Assembly (NCBI GenBank): GCA_021399445.1
Contig: JAJTUQ010000002.1
Location: 4,216,001-4,280,000, forward strand
DNA length: 64,000 nucleotides
Direction: 5' to 3'
Origin: Xylogone sp. PMI_703
Lineage: Eukaryota > Ascomycota > Leotiomycetes
Shown here: positions 44,119-57,303 of the stretch, one piece after another
Position numbering within the stretch: position 1 is the first letter of the stretch
How the letters are laid out: every line of letters begins with the position of its first letter
Position numbers and translations under genes: made by a program
The notes under the pieces: generated by a model
The model's database searches: none
What the model was told of the DNA's origin: nothing
What the model saw: the letters and a program-made list of their open reading frames with translations, nothing else

Positions 44119-45636
44119 TTATTGAGTCCAGAAGTTGTCTTCTGGAGCCTCAACCGCACCGTTATTCACAACATTATTTGTTGTGAACCCATTCATCCAA
44201 AGAGCCTGGCCTTCTCCTCCAGTCATGATTAGTTGAAAATCGCCATTGTCTTCGAACGGGGTTGTAAGATGTTCTTTGCTATCATTTGCGTACGAAGTAA
44301 TAGGGATGCCATCATTTGTGCCAAGAGCAGTAAAGTCGTTGGACACTGGGGCCTTCATGAAACTTTCCAGGTCGAGAGGTTCAATTGCATTGGTATTAAG
44401 CATCTGGGGCTGAGGAATACCGATATAGGATGATGTTGTGCTTAGATGATATCCATCCATGTCACCACCAATATCTGAATTATCAAAATCAGACCCGTAC
44501 TTAATGTGCTGAAGTAAGGAAGGCCTACTTGCACCGTTGTCGCTTAGAGTCCCAAAGTCTTCTACTTCAGATATCTCTCCCGAAGTAGACGTAGTCGTCA
44601 GGGCGGAATAATCGGTACTGCTAAAATCAAGCCCCGTGAAGGATGGGGCTTGACTGTACGATGATGTTGCAAAGTTTGAATCATTGAAATCAAGACCATC
44701 GTAATGAGACCAATCAATGGAAGGTGCACTCAGCCCGGCAGAGAAGATCGGCTGGTCCTCCATACCCGAAGGACCGTCAAAGTTCTGTAAGAAGCCATAG
44801 TCGCTGGATAGGTCCAACGGAGGTAGCAAACTGTTTGTTGGATCCAGACCAGCAATCGGGCTTACTATTGGAGAACCGTGCTCCGACTTCACCATGCGTT
44901 GTTCTTGTTGTGCACTCACGATAGAGTCCTTGATTTGGGATTCACTATGCAATGCATCAATGGCACTCGTATGTGGCAGGTTGTCGACAGACCTGTTCGC
45001 TAAACCAGACGGCGAAGGTCCGTGGATCGAGTGCGCCTTTGGCGGAACATAGGGCAATCCGCATTTATGAGCCATGGTATTATGTTTATGTGCTGGTTTA
45101 TGGTGTCCATTTGTGAAGCTTGTCAAGATGGCGCCTTCTGATTGTGCAGTAAGGGCTCGAGGTCGGCGTTTCTCAATCGAAGACGACGACGCAGCCCCAT
45201 CAGAGTCAGATTCGGGCACAGGATCCAAATGTTCCTTTTTGAGAGCACAAGTGCAACGAGTGCCGTGGCTGCATGAGCAGGTGTCGGCTACATTAATTAT
45301 CAGAAATCGCCAAGTACGTCCGCTAAATATCCCATGAATAGCTCACCCTGAGAATCACCTTCGTTTGGACAAGATGCCTTTGTATGTGTTTTCTCACCGC
45401 CACAATCGCAGCGTACATGAGCAGAACGAGATTTGCGCAACGTTCGACAATGGGCGCACTGTGACACTGGCCGACCCTAAGGCGTATTAGAGACGGTTGA
45501 AGACTAGATACCCAGCCATCAGGATCAATACCTTCTTGTTAATATGCTGCAACGGTCTATCCGCATGTTGACAATTGCTAACGCGATGACCCCTCACACA
45601 CGCCTCGCAGGCATACTTCTCGCCTTTGATTAACAT
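44119..45636 (-). CDS. Copper-fist transcription factor
   Basis: Three exons: 45636-45532, 45476-45347 and 45287-44119, giving 467 aa. The N-terminus is a full copper fist: MLIKGEKYACEACVRGHRVS, CQHADRPLQHINKKGRP, then CAHCR, the Zn-binding Cys of the DNA-binding module, with the GRP that contacts the minor groove encoded across the first splice. A second Cys cluster (HVRCDCGG, CSCSHGTRCTCAL) is the copper-sensing region seen in Ace1, Mac1 and GRISEA-type factors. The rest is acidic and Ser-rich with IDWSHYDGLDFND-type activation stretches. One Cys-rich C-terminal repeat set typical of Mac1 is not seen, so target genes (copper uptake or detoxification) cannot be decided. Confidence 0.92.
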
Positions 45637-48600
45637 CTTGGATGTTGTTGGGACCTGGTGGCGCCGGACGACCGTCAAACGGCCGACACGGGTAACCAGG
45701 AGAAGATAATCACCGTCAAGATGATAAGTTTTGAGTTGTAAGCAGTCACAATGGACTGCCGAGTCGATAAATCGAGTCGCAAAAAGTAGCAGAAGAAGTA
45801 ATAGTCGTAATAGAATGCTATCCGGGATATATATGCTGCTTGCCGTTTGGTATCTTATTTTCCGCAATTACTCCAAACCGATGAATCCAACGCCTGAGAG
45901 ATGAAATCTGACTGAGGGGAGATTTACAAAGGCAAAGCCTTGCACCGTAACGGCGCCTGCTGAAAGCAGCGGGTCACCGAGTGCCGGTATGGGCGACCAA
46001 AATGGAGAGATTCTTGAGTTTTTCCCACGGAGAGAGGTGAGTAGTGGGCGAGACGAGGTGGGTGCTGTTTTCGAAATATAAGAGGAATACGGTGACCGAA
46101 GTATTGCGCAGTGGGGCAAATGCGAGAGCCAGCGCCTGAATAGTGAGGAATGAGGGCTCTGTGCTGTAGGTGCGCAGGTAGCACCACTTTTACTGCATAG
46201 AGGGACTGCATTTGCCCCTACCGCACGACCTACACAGGTCCTCCTACTTGTGCCTCCTTAGGCGTATGGCATTGCTTCCCGATCCTTGCTGACGCCCTTT
46301 GGCCTTTGTGCTTTGTTGTTGTCCGCAATTATACCGATTTCAAGCGCCATGCCTGGGCGCTGCCAGCCTCTTACCCTCAGTTGCAGCAGAATCCAGCAGC
46401 CCTCCTGGGGAAGTCTCCTTCCTGGTGATGACAACCTCCAGCTCCGCCACCTGCTCGACAGATTACCGTACATGTAAGGCTTCTCCCCAGGAAAAACATG
46501 TTTATATGTATCTGGGGTGTAAAAATCTAACCTATCTCTTTTCCTAAGTGTAGTAACATCTACACCTCTTACAATATTTTATCTAAATTGTGTTTAAAGC
46601 TAGAACTGTTCAACGGTCTCCGTAGCAGTGTAGAACACCAAACAACAGAATGGCTGATTCTCTTTTCACCGGCGATGACTTCCTTACTTCATCCATCGGA
46701 ACCATCTGGCGAACTGCCAACGTCCAGTAACATCCCGTCGGAGCAATGGAATAGTCTGGCAAGAGAATTTCGTTTTTGAAGACAAGATCACGGATCTCAA
46801 ATTTTTTGGCCTTGATCGCGGGTTGAATGGTAGCAGCAAGCCCAAGAAGCCCATGCAGCATGCACTGCCAGGCACTCCACGGCACGAACGGTTCCCTATG
46901 GGCGGGCTACAACATTTACGGTACATTCACGGTGCAAAGGCCTAGCTTACGATAAACAAGATTGATCCTGCGTGTGGACTGTTCCAAGTCTCCATAGCTC
47001 TGGGGGGTAACGTCGTGTCCCAGATGCGTGCCAACCATTGAGCTTGGGAATACCCCACGAATCGACGATTTCAGCTCTCTGGGCGTCCCGTCACAGCCCG
47101 GTAGGCAGCTCCCTGTTTGGGATTCCTCATGGCCTCACCTTCGATCTGTTGGCTCCTGCGATCTAGGTCTCGATATTTCTTCGCTTTCAAGTATTCGGCA
47201 TTAGGGATGAGGCACGGCGGACCGTCATGTGGCCGACCTCCCTCCTCATTTCTCGAGAATTCTCCGGACGAACATGCCACTCTTCGATCTCTATGATGAA
47301 AGGCCTGAAGACATAATGGCATTTCAAAGGGAATATTTCATGCACAGTAAGCTTACCGTTACTGGTTTGTTGTGAAGCATGGATTGACATCATTGATCAC
47401 AACCACGAAAGAAATTGATTCTAACTGACTGGCACTGAACAAAGCCAGCGGGCACTTGCTGGCCACTGAACCCATTGAGCCCTACTTAGAATTGCTACAT
47501 GGTTCAAGCTCTAAGACAAAGACCCCAGTTGTCTCTCTTTCCAGCCAAATAAAATCCTGATATGGGCGTGCATTCCATCGCTGAACCCCCAAATTGCTTT
47601 ACTTCACAACATCCCTAAGCGGCTGGCCCCCACCAGCAACACAGTAATAATGACAAGCCATCAGCGAACACAGATATCAGTTTGGTCGCCCATGCCAGAC
47701 TTCGTATGACTTGCATCGAAACTACACCCTGCCCCACGCAACTCACCGCCAGAGCTCAAGCTAGCCATGGTGCTTGCAGCATCCAATAAAATAAATCGCG
47801 CAACAGTATCACGTGATTACCACTGCCCGGCGGGCAATTGGTGCTGTGACGTTTGAAGCCCCAACAATGCTACTTTGCACTAGCTAAACACTGTGTAGGA
47901 GTAACTTGACACAGGCATAAAGAAGAGATATGTAGGGATGGAGAATACATCAGTTAACAATGGAGCTCATTGTGTTTGATCCAAGTACAAGTACAGCACT
48001 GTGCACTGGGAACAATAATAAACCGCACAATATTTGAAAGGGGCACGGATGCGACCTATCAAGTTCTAATTTAGCCTTAGGGCGGAAGACCCCCTATTTT
48101 AGACTGTGACGACCTCGGCTCCTAGCGCCGTTCTTGAACAATACCCGCGCTGTACAGCACTTTGTTCTCTCGTGCGTCAACGACCTGGGCAGAGTCCTAA
48201 TTTAGAAAGAGGAATTGGTCTTGAAGTCCAAGTCATTTCACAGCCTTCAATTTGATGTCCCTGATGTGACTTCATTTCGGTTATGTGATCCTTAGTCTAC
48301 AGGCATGTGTACAGTATTGTGTACTCCGTACGAAACTACTGCAATACTGTACCGTAGATCTTCAAGTGAGTGATTTGGTAGCCTCAATAGGCATGAGCTT
48401 GGATCCATAAACAATGTGGGAGTGGTGATAATAAGAAGGTGAACTACGTGGCAGTCATTCTCTAGGGAGTTGAGCTCACACTACTAGACGGAGTGGGCTT
48501 CTGGTAGTGCTACGGAGTAAACTACATTAGTTATGTTTCTGGGGATGAAAATTGGCTCTCTAACCATAAAGTGAGGCTGGAGCTTAACGCATTCGCCGCA

Positions 48601-49104
48601 CAGACTGGGGCTTGGATGGTGGTAGCATCTCGGTCTGAAAGACCGCACATCCTTACTTCGCTTGGCACAAAAACTTCATACTTGGACCTACTCGATTGCC
48701 TGAGTATTTACGGAGATGCCTCCATTCATTTTGTTTGGTGTAATTGTATTCATTCAGGATTAAGGAGGGACGGGTACCTTGAAAATCTTGACGATCGCAT
48801 ATCTGCTTCAAGTGTGATTGCATGCACGAATGCTGGGCATTCTGTAGGCGAAGCATAGAGAGCTTTGTTTCTTTACCTTCTCGTGTCTGTATCGAGCGTA
48901 ATACATTGCCACACACCTTGTAAGTTCTTGGATGGTCCCCATTCGTTATCTGGTAGGCTGGCTATTTTCTTGGTCTTCTTTTATGGAGTTTTCACTTTGG
49001 GAGTGTTGTCCTTAGTAGGGCTCTACTGATCTTGCATTATGGAATTGCACGGGATAAGACTCAAGAGAAGTTAGCAACATACGTTCTCAACGTTTACAGC
49101 CCAT
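45637..49104. other. 3.5 kb gene-free region between the copper-fist and SET-domain genes
   Basis: This is the largest gap in the window. The open frames here overlap on both strands, lack family resemblance and mostly lack an ATG. It contains the upstream region of the copper-fist gene, a CACGTG box with flanking palindrome (ATCACGTGAT, about 47810-47820) and an 11-bp perfect inverted repeat (48309-48319 with 48342-48352). A non-coding transcript is possible but not shown. Confidence 0.5.
48309..48352. repeat. 11-bp perfect inverted repeat with a 22-nt spacer
   Basis: GTACAGTATTG at 48309-48319 and its exact complement CAATACTGTAC at 48342-48352. The spacer contains TACTCCGTAC. No target-site duplication or coding sequence adjoins it, so it is not called a transposon. 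Confidence 0.8.
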
Positions 49105-49740
49105 ATGGGCCGCTCGTCTAGTTCTCAGGAACTCCCTAAGAACTGGCCTTCTGGCGTTTCCTATATCACTGCCCCCATACTATCAAAATCACTTACATCT
49201 TCTCATATCGAGCAACTTCGATCTCCTGGGAAAGACTGTATTAAAGGCCCTCAAAACATCCCAAGAGGCCCATGCAGTCTAGTTAGAATTACTCCTATAT
49301 CTTCACCAACGCATCCTGCCTGTGGCCAATGTGGCCTGTTTGCCACCAGAGATCTCAAGCCAGGAACCTTTATTTTGCGTTACCTTGGTGAGATACATCC
49401 GTCATCTAATGGCGCCGATGAGTCAAAAGGTATGTCGGTAGAGGTATCAGATGTAGACCGACATGCAGAATCAGACTATGACCTGAGTTTGGATCGGGAA
49501 CTAGGTCTGGGCATTGATGCGGACAAGATGGGAAATGAAGCAAGGTTCGTCAATGATTATCGTGGCATTGCAGACAAACCAAATGTGGAATTCAAAGAAA
49601 TATGGGATGAAGTGAAGAAGGAACGAGGCATGGGAGTCTGGGTTCTTGCAGAAGGCAAGAGTGGAAAAGGAAAAGGAGTCAAAAAAGGGGAAGAGCTTCT
49701 AGTTTCGTATGGCAGAGGCTTCTGGGCCGCCAGAAGATAG
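49105..49740 (+). CDS. SET-domain protein
   Basis: A single exon of 211 aa. SET proteins transfer methyl groups from S-adenosylmethionine to lysines. Motifs: CGLFATRDLKPGTFILRYLGEIHP (the SET-N start), ARFVNDYRGIADKPNVEF in place of the usual NHS-x-PN motif, GVWVLAEGKSGKGKGVKKGEELLVSYG (the terminal SET motif with the GEEL-x-SYG core) and a final GRGFW. There is no post-SET Cys cluster and no other domain. The variant NDYRG is one I associate with a fungal group of short SET proteins whose substrates are unknown, so catalytic activity should not be assumed. ATG 49105 gives a full-length fold. Confidence 0.85.
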   Translation: MGRSSSSQELPKNWPSGVSYITAPILSKSLTSSHIEQLRSPGKDCIKGPQNIPRGPCSLVRITPISSPTHPACGQCGLFATRDLKPGTFILRYLGEIHPSSNGADESKGMSVEVSDVDRHAESDYDLSLDRELGLGIDADKMGNEARFVNDYRGIADKPNVEFKEIWDEVKKERGMGVWVLAEGKSGKGKGVKKGEELLVSYGRGFWAARR

Positions 49741-50624
49741 CTCATAAAGAACTCATTTTGGAGCTTCAGCGGCACAGGATTAAGAAGAGCAACTGTCCCT
49801 AGCGGTTAGTTACGTGAGAGTATTCTTAGATATTCAACTGCAATACGAAATATCTTGTAATAAATCTTCATGATTATCAAAGAGCCATGTTTTACAGTAC
49901 AATATTGATATATCATTGTTATATCAGTCAATGTTATGCAGTAGCTCTTGATGTACCTGCAGATTCACTCACCGCTGTTAGCCCTACTGGTACTACCCCA
50001 CAAAACAGAGTACCAATGATACGTGTACAGGATATGACTTTCACCTCGGTCATCCTCAGTCATTTTGAGTCTTCTACACAGTAAGACATTACAGCACCCT
50101 GGGAGTGTCAAGAGTTTGTAATAACCTTGGTCTCAATTAGCCTTTGCATCCGGAGTTGATTTCGCGATGCCCTCTTCCCTTATCGTATGCTTTAGACACG
50201 TTCGATAGATGACCGCCGCTGATTGGCTGCGCGTCTCTGCCTACCCACCATAATGATGATGCTTCCCGATTCCATCCACGGTTATTGCCATATATCGTCA
50301 CCGAGGCCACTCCCCACCACGACCAACCTGTCGCTGTACTGATTGACTTGAACGTTGCATTGCTCTAGACCCGTACGTTGCCGGATACTGACTTCTTTTT
50401 CGACACCGACCTTTCCGTCTCCCACAACTCCCTATCTAAGTGTTACTCACGCATCTACTATCTATCCTCTGGCTTGAGCATCGATCGAGCAGTCCACCTA
50501 TTCCATCCCTTCCTCTGAGACAGACCTCGCACTTCTAACACCTTTAAAAAAGCCGTGCTCCCTCGAGAGTCACAGCGAGGTATCTGAAGTGTGAGAAACC
50601 TGCCTCTCAGTCCTCTCTCGCCAC
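49741..50624. other. Intergenic region and promoter of the IBtk-like gene
   Basis: No gene seen. 50150-50620 is pyrimidine-rich and is the likely 5' leader of the next gene. Confidence 0.6.
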
Positions 50625-53600
50625 ATGAGCCACCTTCTTTGGAAATATTATCTCGAGGATGATGTCGAAAAATTTCGACGGCTGTTGGCCAACGCCGATC
50701 ACTCCCAGCAATACTCGGTGAAGAATCATGGTGGAAGTCACGGCAATACGAGCAGTAGCTTTGGCACCCATGCGGGGAGTCCTGTGGGTTCTGGAACGTC
50801 ACCTAGGGCATCGATGAAGTTTCGCAAGATATCTGGTCAAGGAGGGAATCAAAACACAGGGAAATTGCTAGGAACAAATCTGGGGAAGACAGAGATTAAT
50901 AGTAGGGATCGACAGGGCCGGACGGTTTTACACCTTGCTGCTTCTTCGACCTCGGCGAATGCGACAAGCTTTGCCTTAGCTCTCATCGAACACCCCGCAA
51001 TCGATCTCTATGTTCAAGATTATGAGAGTGGATGGACTACGCTTCACAGAGCGTTATATTTTGGAAATATTCAGGTAGCTCGTGCTCTTATCAACAGAGA
51101 TTTGAGGGATCCTACTACCAGTAGCGCATCGAAGGGCATCGCCTCCCTTATCAAGGTTAAAGATCATGAGGGGAACCGACCATTTGATGTCTATAATGCA
51201 ACCATTGCTAGACGGACGCTGCAGCTCCACAAATCATCCGGTAATTCTGATGGCGATTCTGATGAGGAGGAAAACGAGCCAGGCCAGGCCAGATTACGCT
51301 CTGAGACGGTGGTATATCCGACTCTTGATGGCGATGAACTCTTTGCCTTTGGTAGCAACAAGAATTTTAATCTAGGGTTTGGAGATGAAGATGATCGCCA
51401 TCATCCCGAAAAGATTGTCTTGAAAAGACCAGATCATCTACTCTTTCGCTTCTATCGAGAGTACGTCGAATCGATTCGGACTACTAACGAAGCTCTATAT
51501 AATAGTTTAGAACAACTATCTCCAAAATCCAAATCGGATTTACCATCGATCATCCAGAGTCGGCCAATCGTAATACAAGATGTTGCTATAGCCAAGCTTC
51601 ATAGTGCTATATTGACAACTGATCCGGAATCGAACTTGTATGTCTGTGGCTTCGGGCCTGGTGGTCGCCTTGGCACTGGCGATGAACAAACAAGATTCAA
51701 TTATGTCTGCATTGAGGACGGTGCATTGGCTGGAAAGAAAGTTACAACCGTCGCTCTAGGCCAGAATCATACCTTGGCTGTCTCATCTGAAGGCGAGGTT
51801 TTTACCTGGGGCACGAATACTTGGGGCCAGCTTGGTTACACTTTGCCTCGACCCGCCATACAAGATCAAGAACCAGTCAGTGCATCGCCCCGTCAGATAT
51901 TTGGCCCTCTTAAAAAAGAATCCATTATTGGAGTTGCTGCCTCTGCTATCCATTCGGTTGCACACACCTCCACCTCGTTATACACATGGGGTAAGAACGA
52001 GGGACAGCTAGGGTTGATGGACTCCGATTCTCGATCCTTAGAAATTCAGCCCATACCGAGAAAGGTTGCCGCATCACTTTTTAAGTCGCCAATAATACAG
52101 GTATCAGCTATTAACAGAGCTACGACATGTCTACTTGCGAATCACACTGTATGTGTTTTTACCAACTATGGCTATAACATGGTCAAATTTCCGCTTCACG
52201 ATGCATTTAGCAACTATCATTTACGGAGCCCTTCATTCACCACAAGATATGACACGACATCCAACCATATATCATTTGTTACCTCTGGTGGGGACACGAT
52301 CGCAGCTGTATCGAGCCGTGGAGATCTATTCACCATGAACGTTAGTCAGAAACTAGATGTAAATCCCACAGCCACCTCAACTACCAACCCATCGAAGATC
52401 AAGGGTGCACTGTCATCACCTCAACGCATATGGTCGTTAAGGAAGGGGCATTGGGACGGAATTAAGTCAGTTGGTGTTGCTGAAAATGGTTCAGTTATAT
52501 TTTGCACTCACGCTGGAGCTGTATGGCGTAGAGTTAAAGGTGCAACGATCAAGGATACGAATGCGGGAAGAGCCGATTCTTCTAGTAAGAAAGACTTTAA
52601 GTTCCAACGTGTACCCGGTCTCACCAAGGTAACTGCGGTAAGAAGCAACACGTTTGGAGTATATGCTGCTATCCGCACGGACTGTGATGTTACCAAAACT
52701 CAGATCGAGGTTGAAGATCAGACACTGTGGGAAGATCTGGGCTCGTTACTGGATTTGAACGACTTACAGCCTTCTGAGTTGCAAGACGAGGAAGAGTCAG
52801 ATACACCAAGGTACTGGACACCGGCAATACCGAAAGACATTTTCAATGGCATAAAATACGCGGTTCTAACTTCGCCGGATATTGAGGTAGATGTTGAGCG
52901 CCACTTAAAGGGTCTTATCCCTGGCCAAGAAAATTATGATGTTGAATTATGTTCTAGCACGTCGGATGTTCGAATACCGGTACATGGCTTTATGTTAGCT
53001 GCAAGAAGTCCTGTGATGAGATCCATAATGAGCGACTTTCGGAAAAGTGGATCTGCAACACTCACGGATGTATTAACGATTGAGAGAATCGAGGATATGA
53101 TACGGATTACTTTCCAGGGTCTGGACTTCCTTGCACTACTGAATCTAGCCATCTATATATATAGCGACACGGTCGTGGATGTTTGGCACTTCACTCGCCC
53201 ACTTCCTAAAATGGCATTCAGATTCCGGCAAGTTCGTGTCGAACTCATGAAATTGGCATCTAATCTAAAGATGGAAAAGCTGGAAGGTTCCGTTCGGCTT
53301 ATGACTGAACCTGTTCGACGTCTGGATCGGGATATGTCACTCGCAATCCAGGACGAAAGATTTTTTGAGGATGGCGATGCTATTGTTGAGCTAGAGGAGT
53401 CTGAGATGCTAGTCCACAGTGCTCTCCTGCGACAGAGGTGCCCTTTCTTTGAAGGACTCTTTCATGGTCGGGCTGCAGGGCAATGGTTGGCTGGAAGGCG
53501 GACAGATCTATCAGATCCCGTTCGAATCGATATGAAGCATATAGACCAGCAGACCTTCGAGCTTGTGCTGCGATACCTGTATGCCGATGTTGGAACCGAT

Positions 53601-55333
53601 TTATTTGATGATGTCGTCTCATCCGATATTGACGTATTTTCTGATCTTGTTATGGACGTTATGGGAGTAGCTAATGAACTGATGCTGGACCGGTTATCGC
53701 AGATCTGCCAACAGGTCCTTGGTCGCTTTGGTTAGTATCTGCTATCCCAAACAGAGGTTTTGATTAATGATGTCTAGTTAATACGCGCAATGCATGCCAT
53801 TTATTAAATGCAGTTGCGCCATGTTCCGTGACAGAATTCAAAGATACAGGACTTGAATATCTCTGCTTACAGTTAGAATCAATGCTCGAAAATAGGCTGC
53901 TGGACGACCTTGATGATGACCTTTTAGGAGATCTAGAGGATGTTGTCCGTGCAAATCAGCTAAACTGTTTACCGTTTGCCAAGAGTGGCCGAGCAGAGCT
54001 GGTACTTCATGAGAGACATCCTAGCCTTGCAGGGGATATCGATGAAGAGAGACAGCGTAAGATTCGAGACATCGGATTCATTGCTAGTTCAAAGGATGAG
54101 GACAACGCTTTATCTTCCTCTTATAAGGTTCGTGTCGGAAGCCTAGGTGATACAAGGTCCGGTTCGCCATTAGAGAAGGGTAAAAGGACAAAGGCGGCTC
54201 GCAATGCTCCATTTAGCCCTATGATCCGTGCAAAAGATTCTATCGCGGACCTTATGTTTGATATGGATGATGAGGAGCCTTTAGGCCCCTCAACACCGAA
54301 GTCTCCGCCCCTTAAACCCGTACAGGATCCAAAGACGCCTTTGAACCGTCCTACAACTCCCCAAGCACCCTGGAATGGCTTTGAGCCATCCAATGGTTTG
54401 GACGTAGACGTCTTACCGAATATTCAGACTCCAAAGGACCAGACAAGCCAAGAAGTTAAAGAGGTCCCACAACCAAAAACCTGGGGTACTCCACTTCCTT
54501 CTGCTAAGCTTGACATGAGGGAAATTATGGCCCAGGCTTCATCAAGCCGTACCTCAACATTATCCATGAACCTTTCTGCTCAAAAAGCAAAGGAGGAAAC
54601 AGCTAGCAAGGCAACTCCTCCAAAGCTCTCTCAAAAAGAGCGCAAAAAGCAGCAGCAGCAGCAAGCTCTGCTGCTTCAGGCTCAGGCTGAGAAAGCACCT
54701 ACAGATAATAAGGCTATATCACCATGGCAGGTCGTAACGGGCACCAAAACATCGCTGTCGAATGTTCTTGGCCCAGATCCCCAGAAATCTCACCTCGCTG
54801 TGCCTCCCATAGCCACTAAACCTGGTCCACATAGACGAACAGCTTCTCCCGATACACGATTTGCTGGGCAGAATAAAGCTTCAAATGGAATACCTATTCG
54901 GCCCGTAGCGGGACCCCCAGCAAGCTCTTCACGACGACCCCTCTCGAACCCAGGGACGCCTAGCAAGATTATACCGCAGTCCAAATCCTACTTCACGCCT
55001 CCGAGTAAGGCAGAACCCTCTATCCAGCTTTCTATGGCAGACATCATGGGTCAGCAACGCCGGGAACAGGAGATCTACAAGGAGGCTGTTGCCAAAAAGA
55101 GTCTGCAAGAAATTCAAGAAGAGCAGGCATTCCAGGAGTGGTGGGATCAAGAGAGCAAGAGAACCCAAGAGGAAGAAGCAGCAAGGGCTCGAACAGCTGC
55201 CAGTGCCGGTGCAAGGAGCGGAAAGGGGTCCGGTGGCGGGAGGGGACGAGGCGATAGGGGCTCAGCCGGGAGACGTCGAGGAGGGGGGAGGGGGCGGGGA
55301 AGGGGACGTGCAGCGGTGGGGAGTGAGAGTTGA
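50625..55333 (+). CDS. Ankyrin-RCC1-BTB protein, IBtk-like
   Basis: Two exons, 50625-53730 and 53778-55333, giving 1553 aa. Domain order matches animal IBtk (inhibitor of Bruton kinase, a Cul3 substrate adaptor): ankyrin repeats at about 85-160 (GRTVLHLAAS, GWTTLHRALYFGN), RCC1-type repeats from about 230 to 520 (ELFAFGSNKNFNLGFGDEDD, VCGFGPGGRLGTGD, VFTWGTNTWGQLG, LYTWGKNEGQLG), a first BTB near 768 and a second near 917. The 47-nt intron at 53731 removes the stop after LGRFG and links the BTB C-terminus to the second half. That half is disordered, with a Gln-rich patch and a C-terminal basic Gly/Arg tail. Role in a Cul3 ligase is inferred from architecture. Confidence 0.9.
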
Positions 55334-57303
55334 GGCTTGACTGTGTATATACGTGTGCTTGAGAGCCTCAAGGCGTTTTGAAGGCGACTGGACACTGGGA
55401 AACAATGCATTGCTCACCATACATACGAGTGAGCTATTTTTGGATATATGTTAATACTTCATTGCAATAGAGTAGAATCACCACTCCTTGCAAGCTGAGT
55501 GGCAAACTGTGGTTATAATAACTCCACTGGGACAATGTACCGTATTACAGGAGGCTAAAATAAAAAGACGTTGCTCCGTAGACGTTGCAGCCTTACTGGT
55601 GTATAATAATGAATGGTTGACTGATTGCTACGTCGTCGAAAAAGGCTCGGCGCTGCGGAGCCGCTGAAGAGTAATCAGCAAGATGCCATTTCACGTGACA
55701 TCAGAGGCTTCCTTTGACTAACAGATTGACAAACGGTTTCCGTGGAAGTGAGCATGATGGGAGTGGGATATTCGCTGCTCCAAGTACGAACCTCAAGATA
55801 AGATGTCACCAAGAGGGCTGCATGGTGGGTGAAATGCAACCGTAAAAGGGCGGATTGGGATTCTAGACCAATGGCTGGATAGGCAGCCCAGCCAGGCTCT
55901 GCTAGGCGCCTCGGTGCCTGTCTGGGCCTGTCAAGGGCTACAGCGGAGGAGGCCCCCTACAGTCCCGTAGCTGCAACAATCAACCTCTTGGAGCCGCTGG
56001 AGCCGCAGGAGACAGGTAATATTTTTATGAATACCACAGTAGATGCTGTATGCCTTGCCCTTACTACGAATACGGGGTGTTGCTGAGAACTAGATGAGAT
56101 GAATGAGATAAATGAGACAGGCCTTGAATTGAGCCACCCGGAACGCCCGTGAGAAAGTGCTCTGGGAGGATACTCTGGGAGACCTTTGCCAGCGCCCTGC
56201 ACCGCCTGCACCGCCTAGCTCCCTCACCGCGAGTGGCACCAGAAGAGGTCACTAGCCACAACAGGCTTGGCCCGGCCAAGAGGGTGTCTGGAGGTGCTGG
56301 AGGTGCCTTATCGGGACGCATGACTCAGCAGCAGCCGCCAATCGAGGTTCCCCAGGCCAAATCGCCCCAGGGATTGCGCGACGAGAAGACCCCAAGCACC
56401 AAGCACACGCTTAACCGCACGGTGACGACCAGCACCAGCCCATGGGTCGTGGTCCTGGACTGTCGGTGTCTGGCATTGAGCGAGCTCCTGGATCTCAGTC
56501 ACTTTTTTTTTGTTTTTTGCTTTTCTTCTTGCAACCTCTGGCTTTGTGCTGGCGCTTGCAGTGAATACCTGCCATCGCTATCATTATCATTATTACCCAT
56601 TTATCACTTATCGCGATTGCTCTTATCCTCTGCAATCGCAACTCGCGAAAGCGCCTCGGCGGGTCTCGAGCCAGAGGTGTCATTCTATCAGCGCTACGAT
56701 CACGAGGCCCCTGGTTGGAGCATGACTCTGCTCCCCTTCCCCATCACCAACTACTGAGCTCCGTCATCGCCAAACGACCTGACCTCTGCACCGCCAGACC
56801 ACCGCTGCTGCTGCTCAAATCACAAGAGTAGAGCCTCTGGATACCTGCCCCCCAGGGTCGCTCCGACTAGTCCATCCAGCCATCAACCATTGTGCACAAG
56901 ATGCAGGCCGCCTGAGCTGCCTGTCCCTAAGCCCTAGCTGCCTGGCAACCTGTGATTGGATTGGCCAGCACACGTCCCCAAGCATCTACCAGTCTCAGCA
57001 TTCCTGCAGCTTCATTGGGAGGGTTACCTCGACTGAATTCTAGGTGGATCTTACAACGATGGATGCACAGATTGTGTGGTATTTCCGCATTACATTGTTC
57101 ATCATTTAGTTTTCCCCTCCACGATCGTTGAGCCAGGGAAGTTTGGATAAGGAACTCTGGATCTTTTTTTGGGGAGAGTTCCATTTCAAAATCATACGGG
57201 CTCGAGCAAAAGGAAACGATAACAACGAACGAGCCTGAGACAAAGGATAGGAAAGCTTGGCGAAGCATAGCATAGCTTCGAAAGCAGCACAACTACTCCC
57301 ATC
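55334..57303. other. 2 kb gene-free region upstream of ATG13
   Basis: The open frames at 56149-56757 and nearby look spurious: non-ATG starts and low similarity to any family I know. A short direct repeat AGACGTTGC is present around 55567-55590 and a TTCACGTGA box near 55690. 56500-57300 likely includes a long 5' leader of ATG13. Confidence 0.5.

Noticed and set aside
53828..55333. A separate gene for the second half of the IBtk-like protein
   Set aside because: It begins at a GTG, and a 47-nt intron with good signals joins it in frame to the upstream ankyrin/RCC1/BTB part.
56149..56757. A 202-codon frame upstream of ATG13
   Set aside because: Starts at a non-ATG codon, low complexity, and lies in a probable 5' leader.
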